Assembly: GCA_018350325.1 (NCBI GenBank)
Contig: JAEVLN010000010.1
Span: forward strand, 2,666,001 to 2,730,000
Length of the DNA stretch: 64,000 nucleotides
From: Globodera rostochiensis
Lineage: Eukaryota > Nematoda > Chromadorea > Rhabditida > Heteroderidae
Reading direction: 5' to 3'
Numbering within the stretch: position 1 is the stretch's first letter; each line of letters begins with the position of its first letter. Under the pieces are notes generated by a model. It was not told where the DNA came from. It did not search any database and was given only the letters and a program-made list of their open reading frames with translations. The translations under genes and the position numbers were made by a program. This document shows positions 35,373 to 45,718 of the stretch, piece after piece.

Positions 35373-38232
35373 ATGATAGGAGCTGCACCATTTTTCTCTT
35401 TAATTTTTATTTTGATTTCTACAAATTATTTGGTTTGTTCGATACCCTACGAATGGGATTTGACAAATTCTGCCAATAATATCCAAATATTTGGTCAATT
35501 TCTTTATGACATTTTCAACTATAACAGTGAATTTTATGGCACATTTGTGAAATGTGTGTCGGAAATTGCCTATGTTCGGGTGGTCAACAACAGTCCAGAA
35601 GCATGCGCAAATTTGAACCCAGGCTTTGACTACTTCAAATCAGTGGGGAAACATATCGCCAATGAAATTAACAAAAATTTTTTGTGCCCTGAAGAGCCGT
35701 TGCCCCGGGCAGTGGTGGACCAACTTTTGATGTTGTCCTTCACATTTGCCATGCGCATTATCATTTCTAATAAGTCAGTGCTTTTTTTCTAAACTAGAAA
35801 ATTATTATTTTTAGTTATAATATTTATTATTGGCAAATAGAAACACTTTTGTCGGCTTATAAAATTTTGTCCACTAGCAATGATGACACCAATGGGTACA
35901 GTCATTAATTTTGGCAACTTAAATTTTATTTGAAATTAATTGAGAATTTAAGAGTATTTCCATTTCAAATTTCTCAAAGTGCTCCTTTCGAAACGTTACA
36001 AGCGAGCGAATTTACCACTCAACAAATTACAAGACATACATCGGAGCCCAACCAATACACTGGTAATCAATAATGTATTATCTCTAATTATTACCCGTCT
36101 CTAATTACTGCCCACTCTCTAATAATTACCCACCCTAGAGGAAGGCTGAAAATTAATTACCCAGGGTAATAATTAGAAATAATACGGTACCCCCCCCCCG
36201 CCTGTAAATCATTTTCCGTCAATTGCAGAAAACTTCAAATTTTTGTTGAAGCTCTCCGATCATTCGTTGACAACATTTGAAGTGTACAAATTGCTTGAAA
36301 CAATTTTAATTGAAGTAAAGGGAATGGACAACGAAAGCAATGTTCGTGCACTTGGAGAACAACCGCGTGCACTTTACACATTTGTGAAGCAGTATTTTGT
36401 TGAAAATATTGACAATAAAAAGTCAAAATTCTCTTTGTTGAAGCCGAACTTCTGTAAGAAAGGGCACCATTTTTTGCTGATTCAGATCGAGATTAGCTTT
36501 TTTTTAGCTTTTAAGCATTCTAAAACCATAAAACTTTCTATTTTTAACCAGTTTTTTATACTTTTTTTTTTGGCGGCGCCTTTTGGTACCGCCATACCAA
36601 TCTAAAAACAAGGCTTACAAGACAAATAGTTTGGACGCAATTAATTAACACACTAATTAATTTTTATTTAAATTTTCAAGAAAAGGGCCATCAATTTGCC
36701 TAATTGGCAATGGAACGGACTTTATCCAAACAATGCGAATGCTCGCGTCAACGGAGCAACTCGAAATTGTTAGAAAACAGAAAATTTCGTATTCTGCAAA
36801 TGCGAAACTTTTCAAATTGCTTTTTTCCTTGGCATTTCGTCTATCGTTGCAAATTGAACGATCAGAATTGACGAGAAAATATTTGAAGGCATTTGAATTC
36901 GCTTATAATTGCGTGAATAATGATCGTACAGAGAAACATAGGTATTTTAAAAATGACTCTTTTTGCGGGTGCATTTAACTTTAAAAAAATCGGGCTTTTT
37001 TTGTTGTTGCAATTTTTTAAGAATTTTTTCAATATGCAAATTCTCAATTGGTTATTATTAGCTTCTTCCAATTTAAAACAAACATTTCGCACAAAATGGT
37101 GGAAATTAATTTGCCAAATTGGAAGGTGCCCAATTATATGCAAAATAGAATTATAAATGAATTACGACGACAGGCATTGGTCCAAGGTAAAATTTTGACA
37201 TTTTAATTTCCGTTTAATTGAATATTTTTAACAGAAAACTTCAACTTTCTGAGTTTCATTGTCGACTATCCGCTAACTTTATACGAACTTTTAAAGATTG
37301 CTAAAAAAATTGGCGAAATTGAACTTCTTGAAAAAGATGACAAGAAACTTGGCGAAATTGAACTTCTTAAAAAAGATGACAATAAACTTGGCGAAATGAA
37401 AAAAAATCATGAAATGTTGCTGAATTCATCGGAATCCAAAATGTTTTTTGAAATGCTGAAATATTTAAAACAATCGCAAGAACCAATTCAAAAAATAAAA
37501 ATTAATTCGAATGAATTTTGCGTATTGGCATTTTTTGTTGAAGATTTATTGGCCGAATTAACAACGGAGAACAAAATTCCAAACGTTGAATCAATTGAAG
37601 TTGCAATTGGGCAGTTCATTTTGACAAAACAACAATTTTGCACCGAGAATTCGTAAGTAACTATTAATTTAAATAATATTAGCTAAATAAATATAGCAAT
37701 TTTTAAATTACGCTTAAAAGGAAAAGTTTTTTTAATATTTTGCTTGTTCTGATCTTATTTTTATAAATGAGAATTCTTTTAGAATAGAAAACGATGGCAA
37801 TTTTGATGAAAATTTGGTAAACTTAAGCAAGGCCATAAACATCGACGTCAGTCTACGTGACGGTAAGACTAAAATACGAATAATTTAATGTTTTAAAAAA
37901 AATTTATTTTTAATAATAAATAAATTGACATTTATAAATTCTGTCCAGAATTGCAACAAATTGTTCCCGAAATTGTCGAAGAAATTAAACAAATGTTGCA
38001 AAATGACAATTGGAATTATTACCATTTAAATTATATAAAAATTGTCGAATGGGACCTTTTGGAATTCAACCTTCACAAAATTGGCAAAGATCAGAAATGG
38101 CTGGAAATTAAGCAATTGCGCGACGAATCTCAGAAGGCGTTTAGCGATTGGTATTCCAACAACAATGCCGAAAATAAACTCAATTTTGAAGAAACGATGA
38201 AAAATCTGATCCAAATTTTGGAAGAAATTTGA
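35373..38232 (+). CDS. 659-aa putative secreted protein, unknown family
   Basis: Nine exons: 35373-35773, 35815-35895, 35953-36062, 36229-36453, 36686-36941, 37062-37186, 37235-37652, 37783-37862, 37949-38232, all in phase. Residues 1-23 form a signal peptide (FFSLIFILI core, Ala/Cys region before IPYEW). The body looks helical, with few Cys. Exon 7 holds an exact-like tandem of a 13-residue acidic/basic unit (GEIELLEKDDKKL twice, then a decayed third). Part of exon 6 (IS-K-M...INLPNW...N.I..ELRRQAL) weakly resembles exon 4 of the giant minus-strand gene (ISSKL...INMDFPRW...FANECELLYR), so the two may be distant paralogues flanking gba. Function unknown. Confidence 0.75.
36571..36594. repeat. 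GC-rich 24-bp hairpin, copy 3
   Basis: tggcggcgccttttggtacc then gcca, after a T tract, in intron 4 of the 659-aa secreted protein gene. Confidence 0.8.
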
Positions 38233-38321
38233 TTATTTAAAAAGAGTGATTGAACCCCAGGCATTTTGGGTGGAGGAAAAAGGGGTTTTTACTTCAAATT
38301 TCGGCATTTTCGTTTCCAATT

Positions 38322-41119
38322 TCATGCCATAGCTAGAAAAATAAATTTATATAAAAATCTTAAACATTTTATAAACTTTTACCAAATGTCAGCACGACAA
38401 GCAAAAGGTTGATGAACACACTATCAACTAAAAACTCTTTTATAGCGTCTCCGGTACGATAAGTCAAATTTAATATAAATCAACCAAAAATTTCGACAAA
38501 TGGCAATTAGCTCATGCTTTTCTGATAGTAATTAAATCTTCAAAAAAGGAAAATAAAGATTTTTAAACTCATAATTTAGCATTTCTTTTAATGAATGAAT
38601 TATTTTAGTTTTACCTCCATTTTTTGTGGCTATCATTGTTGAAGACAATTCATCTGTCATTAAAAACGAGTTTGAGCTTTTTTTTGAAACTAATCATTTT
38701 AATCAATCGCATACATTTTTATGAATTAAGCATTATATATAATAATATTTCCTATTTTTTGAACCCCCTTTTCCGGTAGTTGTCGTCGGACGCGGCTCTT
38801 CGGTGGTCGTCGGCGGCGGCGGCGGTTCACGGCCCGCAAGTTTATATTCACGAGCGGTTGGGAAAACTAAAAAGAATTGCTTTACATAAATCTAATTAAT
38901 TTAAAATTGATAAAAAAATTATTTTATTTGTTTACCTCCGGTATAGTTAATGTTGGCCAAGTCGACATCTTTCTCACCAATAAAGCGTGGCTCATCGCAC
39001 ACCATGTCGATATCCGCAATATCTGCAGACATTCCGTAACGTAAGTCATCATCCTCGGCACAGTCCCATTTTGTAACGTTATAAACGGCCTTCACTACTA
39101 AAATTGCAATAATTTTAAATTAATAATAAGACTAAACCAATTACATAGTAAAAAAATTTTAATTACCTTCCGGCAGAGACCAAAAGCCAGAGTTCACTTC
39201 AAAAATATAAAAAATTGGTTTAAATATTCAATGTAAATTCTGAGATCCTTGCAATAAATGCAACTTGCGGCAATACAAAAATGATCACGTTCACGACATT
39301 CAACAATGCCGCTATGGTTCGATAGCCCGCCTTCTTCTCCATGTTTGCATTTTAGCCCTTTAAAATTGGTAAATATTTATGCTTAAAGACCCAAACTTTG
39401 TTTCGTGATTTGGCCCGGCATAAAAAAATCAAAAAATACCCGCCCGGGTCCATAAAATTTATTTATTTTAAAAATCATAAAAAATTATGTATACTTTTCG
39501 AAACATTGCCGGCGCCAAAGTCGACATCCTTTCCCCCGATAAAGCAAGGCTTGCATGTGAAGTTTCGACCATAATAAGATTTTGGGGTGAATAATTCGCT
39601 ACACTTTTGCGAATCCGTGGAATGGAAACAGCCGAAGTTTGTAAAGTCAAAACTTCTGGGAGCCGTAAAATCATTAACTAAAAATTATATTTTTTTGCTG
39701 CAAACATGTCATTGGTGTTCAAATTAGTTATCTATATTATAATATAAAATTTTTTCTCGGCATATTTAGTTATAACCAGGGTTGCCAAATCTGAGATTTT
39801 ATTTTGTGGGTTTTTAGAGTTTTATGTGGTTTTTTGGGGTTTTTTGAGATTTTTGATTTTTTGAGTTAATTTTCTTAACCGTTTTTTTCATAAACAGAGC
39901 ACCAAAAAGAGAAAAAAAGAAATTGCAAAAATGAGCGCTTTTTTTAAATTATAATTGAAATCAAACGACGGCACCTAGCGGCACCGTCGACTCTACCCCC
40001 CCCCCCCCCGCGCGCTCCTCCAAAAATATTTCATTAAAGTTTACCAAATTTCGAACAAAAAAAAAAGTTGCTTTCGTCGATCATGGCTTATTTTTTATCG
40101 GTTAAATAAAGATTTTGCAAAATGAACCTATTTTAATTTGGCATCCCTGATTATAACACTAAAATAAATAAAATTTTAATTTACTAGGTCGTTTCATAAA
40201 AAAGGGCGCTTTTTTGACTTCTCGATAAAAAAGTCATATAAATATGGTTGAAGCGCCCTCATTTTTTTATATGCAATTCCCCTATCTAATTAGGACACTT
40301 TGTTTCGTAAACGGTTTCTGTAGCTTTTCATACCGTCGAGATAAAAATTTGCGAAACCGTTTTGGCCGAAAATCGGTTTTTCCGGGTTTAAACCGGTTTG
40401 CATGGAGTAGCTCCGGTTTCATGCCTACATCTAATAGCCTAGCTGATTCTGCGTCGGCTGCAAAAAATTGCGCCCAGAACCACAAACTTTCGATTTTTTA
40501 TGTATTTTTAACTGTTCAAAAAAAGACAAACAACATTTTTGCGTTTGCAACCAAATTTCAAAAATTCATAAAAAGACGAAGAGTTGTCGGATCTGGAAGC
40601 GGTTTTTTGTATTCGATGCAGTACCAGCTAGCCTAAAAACACACCGCTGGTAACGCGAAGCTATCTCCACGCCAAACCGGTTTAAAACCGGAAAAACTGT
40701 TTTTGGCCTTTTTGACCAAACCGTTTCAGGAATTTTTATCTCGCCGGTATGCAAAGCTAAGGGAATGGCCCCAGCAGCAATTTGCTCTGATCAGATAGGG
40801 GAATTGCATATAAAAAAAATGAGAACGCTCAACCAATATTTATATGACTTTTTTATCGAAAAGTCAAAAAGCGCCCTTTTTTATGAAACGACCTAGTAAA
40901 TCGCTGTTTACATCCTGTGCAGTTGGCTGAAGCACAATAATGCTCATCAGTTTGACATTCGACAATTTTGGAATCTCGAAACTCCGATTCTTTTCCGTTA
41001 TATTTGCACTTGAGTCCTTCAAATTTAGAATGTTTAAATTTATAATATATTTTAAATTTTAATTTACCAAAGCAAAACCACGGAGCAACACAAAAAATTG
41101 TAAGAACAATAATTTTCAT
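38322..41119 (-). CDS. Two-module Cys-rich protein, probably GPI-anchored
   Basis: Ten exons: 41119-41068, 41016-40912, 39677-39495, 39357-39253, 39196-39167, 39094-38936, 38866-38765, 38689-38615, 38448-38383, 38332-38322. They give 295 aa and every intron is phase 1. A signal peptide (IIVLTIFCVAPWFCF) is followed by two homologous modules. Each starts LKCK.G and IVEC...H.C.A..C (about residues 19-52 and 114-148) and ends C....FIG.KDVD (near 105 and 200). A Pro/Thr linker (EPPPPPTTTEEPRPTTTT) and a short hydrophobic C terminus (VFINLLLVVLTFAMA) follow, typical of GPI signals. The Cys spacing recalls nematode ET or Ly6-like modules, which I cannot verify. Intron 4 appears to be GC-AG. Two transposable elements sit in intron 2. 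Confidence 0.72.
39777..40149. mobile_element. hAT-like element (CAGGGTTGCCAAAT ends)
   Basis: A 373-bp element with ends CAGGGTTGCCAAAT / ATTTGGCATCCCTG. The flanking 8-mers gttataac (39,769) and attataac (40,150) match at 7 of 8 positions. It contains gggttttttgggg-type repeats, one copy of the GC-rich hairpin (39,966-39,989) and a C run. It lies in intron 2 of the Cys-rich gene. Confidence 0.85.
40184..40896. mobile_element. Mariner-like MITE with long arms and inner foldback
   Basis: A 713-bp element starting CTAGGTCGTTTCATAAAAAA with complementary right end, flanked by TA on both sides. The terminal arms are about 105 bp (out to ttgcaattcccctatct). Inside is a second large inverted repeat built on aaccggttt words (about 40,300-40,390 with 40,650-40,760). 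The TA target and TIR wording fit Tc1/mariner non-autonomous elements. It lies next to the hAT-like element in the same intron. Confidence 0.85.
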
Positions 41120-41384
41120 GTTTATATGATTGTGTCTTAAAATAAATAATTTATCTAAAAATATATTTTTTTTTAATTTTTGTTCGATCATTGGCAGTTA
41201 AAAATCATCAAAATAAAATAGAGTAAACATTTTGGAATCTGTTTGGGCAATCTTTTTTACAATGATTAATCATCGTCAGCCCGAAAAACTGTTCATCATT
41301 TTCGACGCCCCCATATGACCGACGCCTCCGGGGATGACGTGGAAAGCCACCGATATACAGGCTTCGTTTTGGTCGGGGACGCAG

Positions 41385-41515
41385 TTGACTGGGACGCAGT
41401 TGAGACGAGACGCAGGTGGCTGGGACGCAGTTGGTCGGGACGCAGTTGGTCGGGACGCAGTTGGGACGGGATGCAGTTGGCTAAGACGCAGTTGTCGGGA
41501 CGCAGTTGACCACGC
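41385..41515. repeat. 'gggacgcagttg' tandem repeat
   Basis: About ten imperfect copies of a 11-15 bp unit, (tc)gggacgcagttg, with ggt/gac spacers. The right flank ends ccccgtgcagcactag, which looks like a possible element terminus. A left terminus was not identified. Confidence 0.8.
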
Positions 41516-41597
41516 CCCGTGCAGCACTAGTAGCAATCTTGCCCGCAGCTGAGGGTAACCTAACCCGTTACCCAATTCTTTGAATGCGATTATAAAG

Positions 41598-41760
41598 TAG
41601 AGATCAGCGGGAACGGAATTCCCGCGGGAAATGTAGGGATTCCCGGTCCCGTTCCCGTTTTTTTGCCGGACGGGATTTTAAAAAGACGGGACTCCCGTCT
41701 CGTACTTTTTGATATTCCCGTTCCCGGTCATTTTATTTTAGTCTTTTTCCCGTCCCCGTA
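41598..41760. repeat. 'ggaattcccgcggg' palindromic word patch
   Basis: Begins TAGAGATCAGCGGG and is dense in cccgttcccg / cgggaac words in both orientations. It resembles one half of the hAT-like elements with TAGAGATC ends. No right terminus was found before the next element at 41,795. Confidence 0.6.
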
Positions 41761-42330
41761 AATAATGCCTTGGCTAACAAATAAGTGTTTCAATTAGTGT
41801 CGCAGACGGGGGGGGGGGAAGGGGACGGGGAAAACCGGGGATCCCCGGCCATTCTCATCCCCGTCCCCGTTCCCCGGGTTGTCCATCCCCGAAAACGGGG
41901 ATCCCCGGTGCTCATCCCCGGCGGGGGCGGGGATGAAAATGCACCCCCTAAAGATGGCCATCAGGGATGGGCGGAAATTTATTTTCAAAAAACGGAAACG
42001 GAAAAACGGAAATATTTTTTTTAACGGAAAACGTAAAACGGAAAAAAAGGGCCAAAAAAACGGAAAAACGGAAAACGGAAAATTTCAAACAAAATAAAAA
42101 TTATTTTTTTTTAAAAATAATTTATTTAATAAATATTTTTTGAAATATTAACAGTAATTTTAAAAATTTTGAAGGATGTCTTTTTTTCAGCGGCCTTCTA
42201 AATCTATTTTAGGCTTTTGGGTGGGGGGGGGGGGGGGGGGTCGGCAGTGCCGATAGGCGCCGCCGGAGAAAATTTTGATATTTTGACTTAAATTGCTAAG
42301 AGATTTTCAACAAAAATTTAAAAAATCGGC

Positions 42331-42412
42331 ACTTTTTTTGAAGTTTTTAAAAATGGTAAGCGGCGGCGCCGATAGGCGCCGCCGCTTACCATTTTTAAAA
42401 AAACTTAAAAAG
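42331..42412. repeat. Long near-perfect palindrome around a hairpin core
   Basis: The 24-bp core at 42,361-42,384 (cggcggcgcc gataggcgccgccg) is extended on both sides by aaaaatggtaag / cttaccattttt and beyond, giving about 35-bp arms. It sits at the middle of the inner element. Confidence 0.8.
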
Positions 42413-42610
42413 ATTTGTTAAGAAAATCGCTCCAAAAATGAAAATGCAAAACAAAATCCCCCAAATGTTTTTTGATTTCGTCCAACAAAAATGAATGAAA
42501 AGCTTGTGAATTGTCATCTAAAATGTTTGTTTGTAATTGGAAAAAGTTAAAAGAATTTTTAAAAATTATTTAACCACCGTAACTGTACAGAAAACAAGAA
42601 ATAATCACTG

Positions 42611-42686
42611 ACACAGTCGGGGGATCTGAACCCCCACCCACACTTATCTCCCCACACCAACCACTCACCGTTACACCACAACCAAA
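42611..42686 (-). ncRNA. tRNA-like sequence inside the inner element
   Basis: On the minus strand an A-box-like TGGTGTAACGGTGAG is followed, at tRNA-like spacing, by GGGGGTTCAGATCCCCC (perfect T-arm with B box) and CGACTGTG. The anticodon arm is not convincing. It closely parallels the sequence at 17,358-17,425. Confidence 0.5.
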
Positions 42687-43939
42687 CCGCATTCCAATCC
42701 TCCAAAAATCCCATTCTTAGGGATGTATATTTTTTCCGTTTTTTCCCGTTAAAAAGGGCATTTTAACGGAAAACGGAAAACGGAAAAAAAGGCCCAAAAA
42801 CAACGGAAAAACGGAAAACGGAATTCCGCCCATCCCTGATGGCCATCACATCAGGAATTTTATGATTATATTGATTTAATGTTTGAATTTCGGTTGAGAT
42901 GTGCTTTTTGATGAAAGATTTCAAGCCCTTTTAGGTGAATCCTCACAAATCAGTCTTATTGGTTTGTCTTCCCTCAATTCTTATGTTGCTGTCTGGGTTC
43001 TGACCCGCTTGAGTGCTATCAATTTTTAAATTTATTTTGATTCTATCGCGTGTGCCCTCCCCCCCCCCCCCTAAAAGAATATTTTAGGGTAAATTTTCAA
43101 ATATTTTTTAATTAAAATGCAAAAATGAATTTTTTGAAATTAGAAAATTCAAGTTGCCCTTATCCTTTACGCTCTTTTACAAAAAAATCTTGACAATTTT
43201 CTTTAGTTAATATCTTTAAATCTTCAAAAAAATTTCCCCACCTCGCCCATTCCTAAAAAGCATCATAAAATTTTTCTCGGCGGCGCCTAACGGCACCGCC
43301 GAACATCCTCCACTCTTACATAAGCATTTTTTTCTAAATTTCGACGCAAAATTCTTAATTTTGCCAAATTTTGGTGAAATTTCTTAACTAAAATCCAAAA
43401 AATTTTTCCCGACGGCGCCTGTCGGCACCGTCGCGCTCTCCTCCCCAAAAAATTAAATCTTTGTGGTGCATTTTGCCATAAGAAAAGCCTTTTCTTAGGG
43501 GTGCACTTTAATTTGAAGAAATTTCGATTTTTTAAAAAAAGTCCCCCAAAAAAATGCATTTTTTCAAAAATGCACGCCTAAAAATGGATTTTGCTCATCC
43601 CCGTACGGGGATCCCCGTTCCCCGGTTTGCCATCCCCGAAAACGGGGATCCCCGGTTTGTCCGTCCCCGGTATCCCCGTCCCCGGTTTGACCGGGGATCC
43701 CCCCCCCCCCCGGCTGCGACCCTAGTTTCAATGACCACTAAACCACGGGTATGCATTTGATTGATGTAGGAAAACCAAATTTAAAAACCGCGACAATGCC
43801 TTTGGTCGGAACTTGTGGTCTGAGGCACAGGTGAAACAAAATCATGCACAAATAACTTTTTTCATCGTAACGCACAAATTAACAATACTTTCATACAAAC
43901 AAAGAGCCTAATTATGCATCAGAATATTCAATTTTATGC

Positions 43940-44412
43940 TTAGCTTCTCAGATTCGAGGGGCGAGACGTCCACTTGTACAATCTCTTCCTGATCGCATTG
44001 TATCCACAGAAGATGATGTAGTAATGACAGCCGATCAAAGCCGTAGACAAGCTCCAGTGAATAAAAGTGACGACACAGGGCGGACGCATCGCTGAAAAGA
44101 TGGTTTTATAGTAACAAATATTATTTAAGAATCTTAATTCCCGATTGTCAGGTAGGTTCCAAACGTGGGAATATTTTTTTAAATATAATAATAATTTTTA
44201 GAAATTCAGATGCCAGCCAAATGTTTCTTGGGTTGATTTCTATTCCCTCGCCCAATCCATGAGCTCCGATTCCCACTGTAACTGTACGTACATTCAATTG
44301 TATAATGATGCTCTCTCCAAAAGAATATTTCGTCAATACATTCCTGGCGTGGCCAAATTGCACAGAATAAAAGCGGAATGCAGAATATCACGGAAAGGAT
44401 CAGTCGAATGCC
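43940..44412 (-). CDS. 3' end of a seven-transmembrane (chemoreceptor-like) gene
   Basis: Two exons (44412-44292 and 44091-43940) join in frame at a strong GTACGT donor. The product has a hydrophobic helix (LILSVIFCIPLLFCAIW), a short polar loop, another helix (FIHWSLSTALIGCHYYIIF) and a basic tail ending in RKRLYKW...SNLRS. This matches the last two helices and the intracellular tail of a receptor. No upstream exons were recognised between 44,412 and 45,700, so the gene is partial or truncated by nearby repeats. The family cannot be assigned. Confidence 0.5.
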
Positions 44413-44639
44413 CTTAAATAAAAACATCAATTTTTTAAAATAAAAATAGAACTATGTTATAATCTTGTTTGTTTGATTTAGTGGCTAAAATATCGTTTAC
44501 GGGAGTAATTTTTCCGATTTAGTTGAGTTTAAAAAAAGTTATAGACTTTTCTATTGCTGGTATTTCAAATTTGTCTGAGGAGCCGTCGAGAAAATAACTT
44601 TTTAGGAGTGGGAGGATGCAAATTTTATTAAAATTAAGG

Positions 44640-44816
44640 TCAATTTTGTTAAGAAAGAAACGATCAAAGATCAATCCCTCGGGACCCGATCTCGCGGGTC
44701 GGAATCTTGACCACCATCACCCGATCGCGATCAATCCCGAATGTTGGATCTCGTATCCTAATCCCGCGGAATCTTTAAAAAATCCCAACGGGATGCTAAT
44801 CCCGTCCGGTCTCTAA
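44640..44816. repeat. 'atcccg' word repeat with one TAGAGA..GGAC end
   Basis: Dense in gatcccg / cgggatt words. Its right end, ccgtccggtctcta, is the complement of the TAGAGAYCGGAC terminus found on the elements at 50,943 and 57,805. The left terminus was not identified. Confidence 0.55.
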
Positions 44817-45718
44817 TGCATACCATAAATTTTTGATCCGGATGAAACTGCTAGGCCATCCTCAACATTCCAATCGATCGACCCAATTAGCTGCCCGATT
44901 CTGTGCCTCTCTTTAAATTGTGCACTATTTCATCAACAGCTCCCATTGCCCCAGGGGCGTGCATCAACTCGCTGCTGTTCCCTCCGGGGGCATATGGCGA
45001 GACAGCGGGCGGATATACGAGCAAAAGAAAAAGAGAGAGAACTGAAGGCTTTTATTTTGCGGCTTCAATCCCCGCAGAGTATAAGATCATTTCGACTTTA
45101 GCTTGGCCGTTCATCGCTTCAGGGCATTGAACAAATATCGCTGAAGGCAATTGCCTCAGGACATTCAACGAATTTAACCGGAGGCAAATTTGTTGTCCTG
45201 AAGGGCAGCAAAGAAATTTAACTTTATTACTTTTTTCTGAACAATCAAGAAACTCTAATTTGTAAGGTCCATCTCGTGCAAAAATGTTCGTTTTAATATA
45301 TGTAGGGTTGACATCACGACATTTTTGGTCGGTTTTTTCGTTCCCAAACTTTGAAATTTTAAATTTCGGGATTTTTTAGTCTAAAAAATGTCCGGCATTT
45401 TGTCTCCAACCGCGAAAAAATTGACCACGATTTCAAGGGTGCGAAACCATTTTTATTTTTCCCCACTTTTTCAAAAAAAAAAAATTCCGATCAAGATCTC
45501 GATCAGAAAACTGGATCAGATCATTTTGATTTATGTTTTTTTGTTTGCAAAAAATAGCATGTGTTTTAAGCACATTTAGAGTGATCAAATTTCATTCTTG
45601 CTTTCTCATGAAGGCAATTGTCAATCATTTTAATTCATTTTTTATTGTATTTTTTATTTTGTTTATTCTATTTCGGCAAAGTGTTTAAAATATCTGAGTC
45701 TCAATTTCTGTACGCCTA
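44817..45718. other. Upstream region of the CCDC141-like gene
   Basis: No exon recognised. Contains complex, moderately GC-rich sequence at about 44,900-45,200 and an AT-rich stretch before the start codon. Core promoter motifs were not identified with confidence. Confidence 0.35.

Larger units (their letters stand above)
41962..42838. mobile_element. Inner hAT-like element with 'cggaaaacggaaa' repeats
   Basis: 877 bp, ends CAGGGATGGGCGGAA / TTCCGCCCATCCCTG, with an exact 8-bp duplication atggccat (41,954-41,961 and 42,839-42,846). Subterminal repeats of ggaaaacggaaaaac face inward. The interior has two GC-rich hairpins (42,242-42,265 and 42,361-42,384) and a minus-strand tRNA-like sequence (42,611-42,686). 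It inserted into the outer element, so it is younger. Confidence 0.9.
41795..43724. mobile_element. Outer hAT-like element with 'cggggatccccg' repeats
   Basis: 1,930 bp, ends TAGTGTCGCAGACGGG / CCGGCTGCGACCCTA, with an exact 8-bp duplication gtttcaat (41,787-41,794 and 43,725-43,732). Both ends carry a ccccggtttgccatccccg / cggggatccccg minisatellite in opposite orientation. The body contains a complete second element (41,962-42,838) and two copies of the GC-rich hairpin (43,278-43,301 and 43,410-43,433). No transposase frame was seen. Confidence 0.9.

Noticed and set aside
41315..41552. Plus-strand frames over the gggacgcagttg repeat
   Set aside because: Repeated Trp/Asp/Arg/Ser peptide in more than one frame, with no start or splice context.
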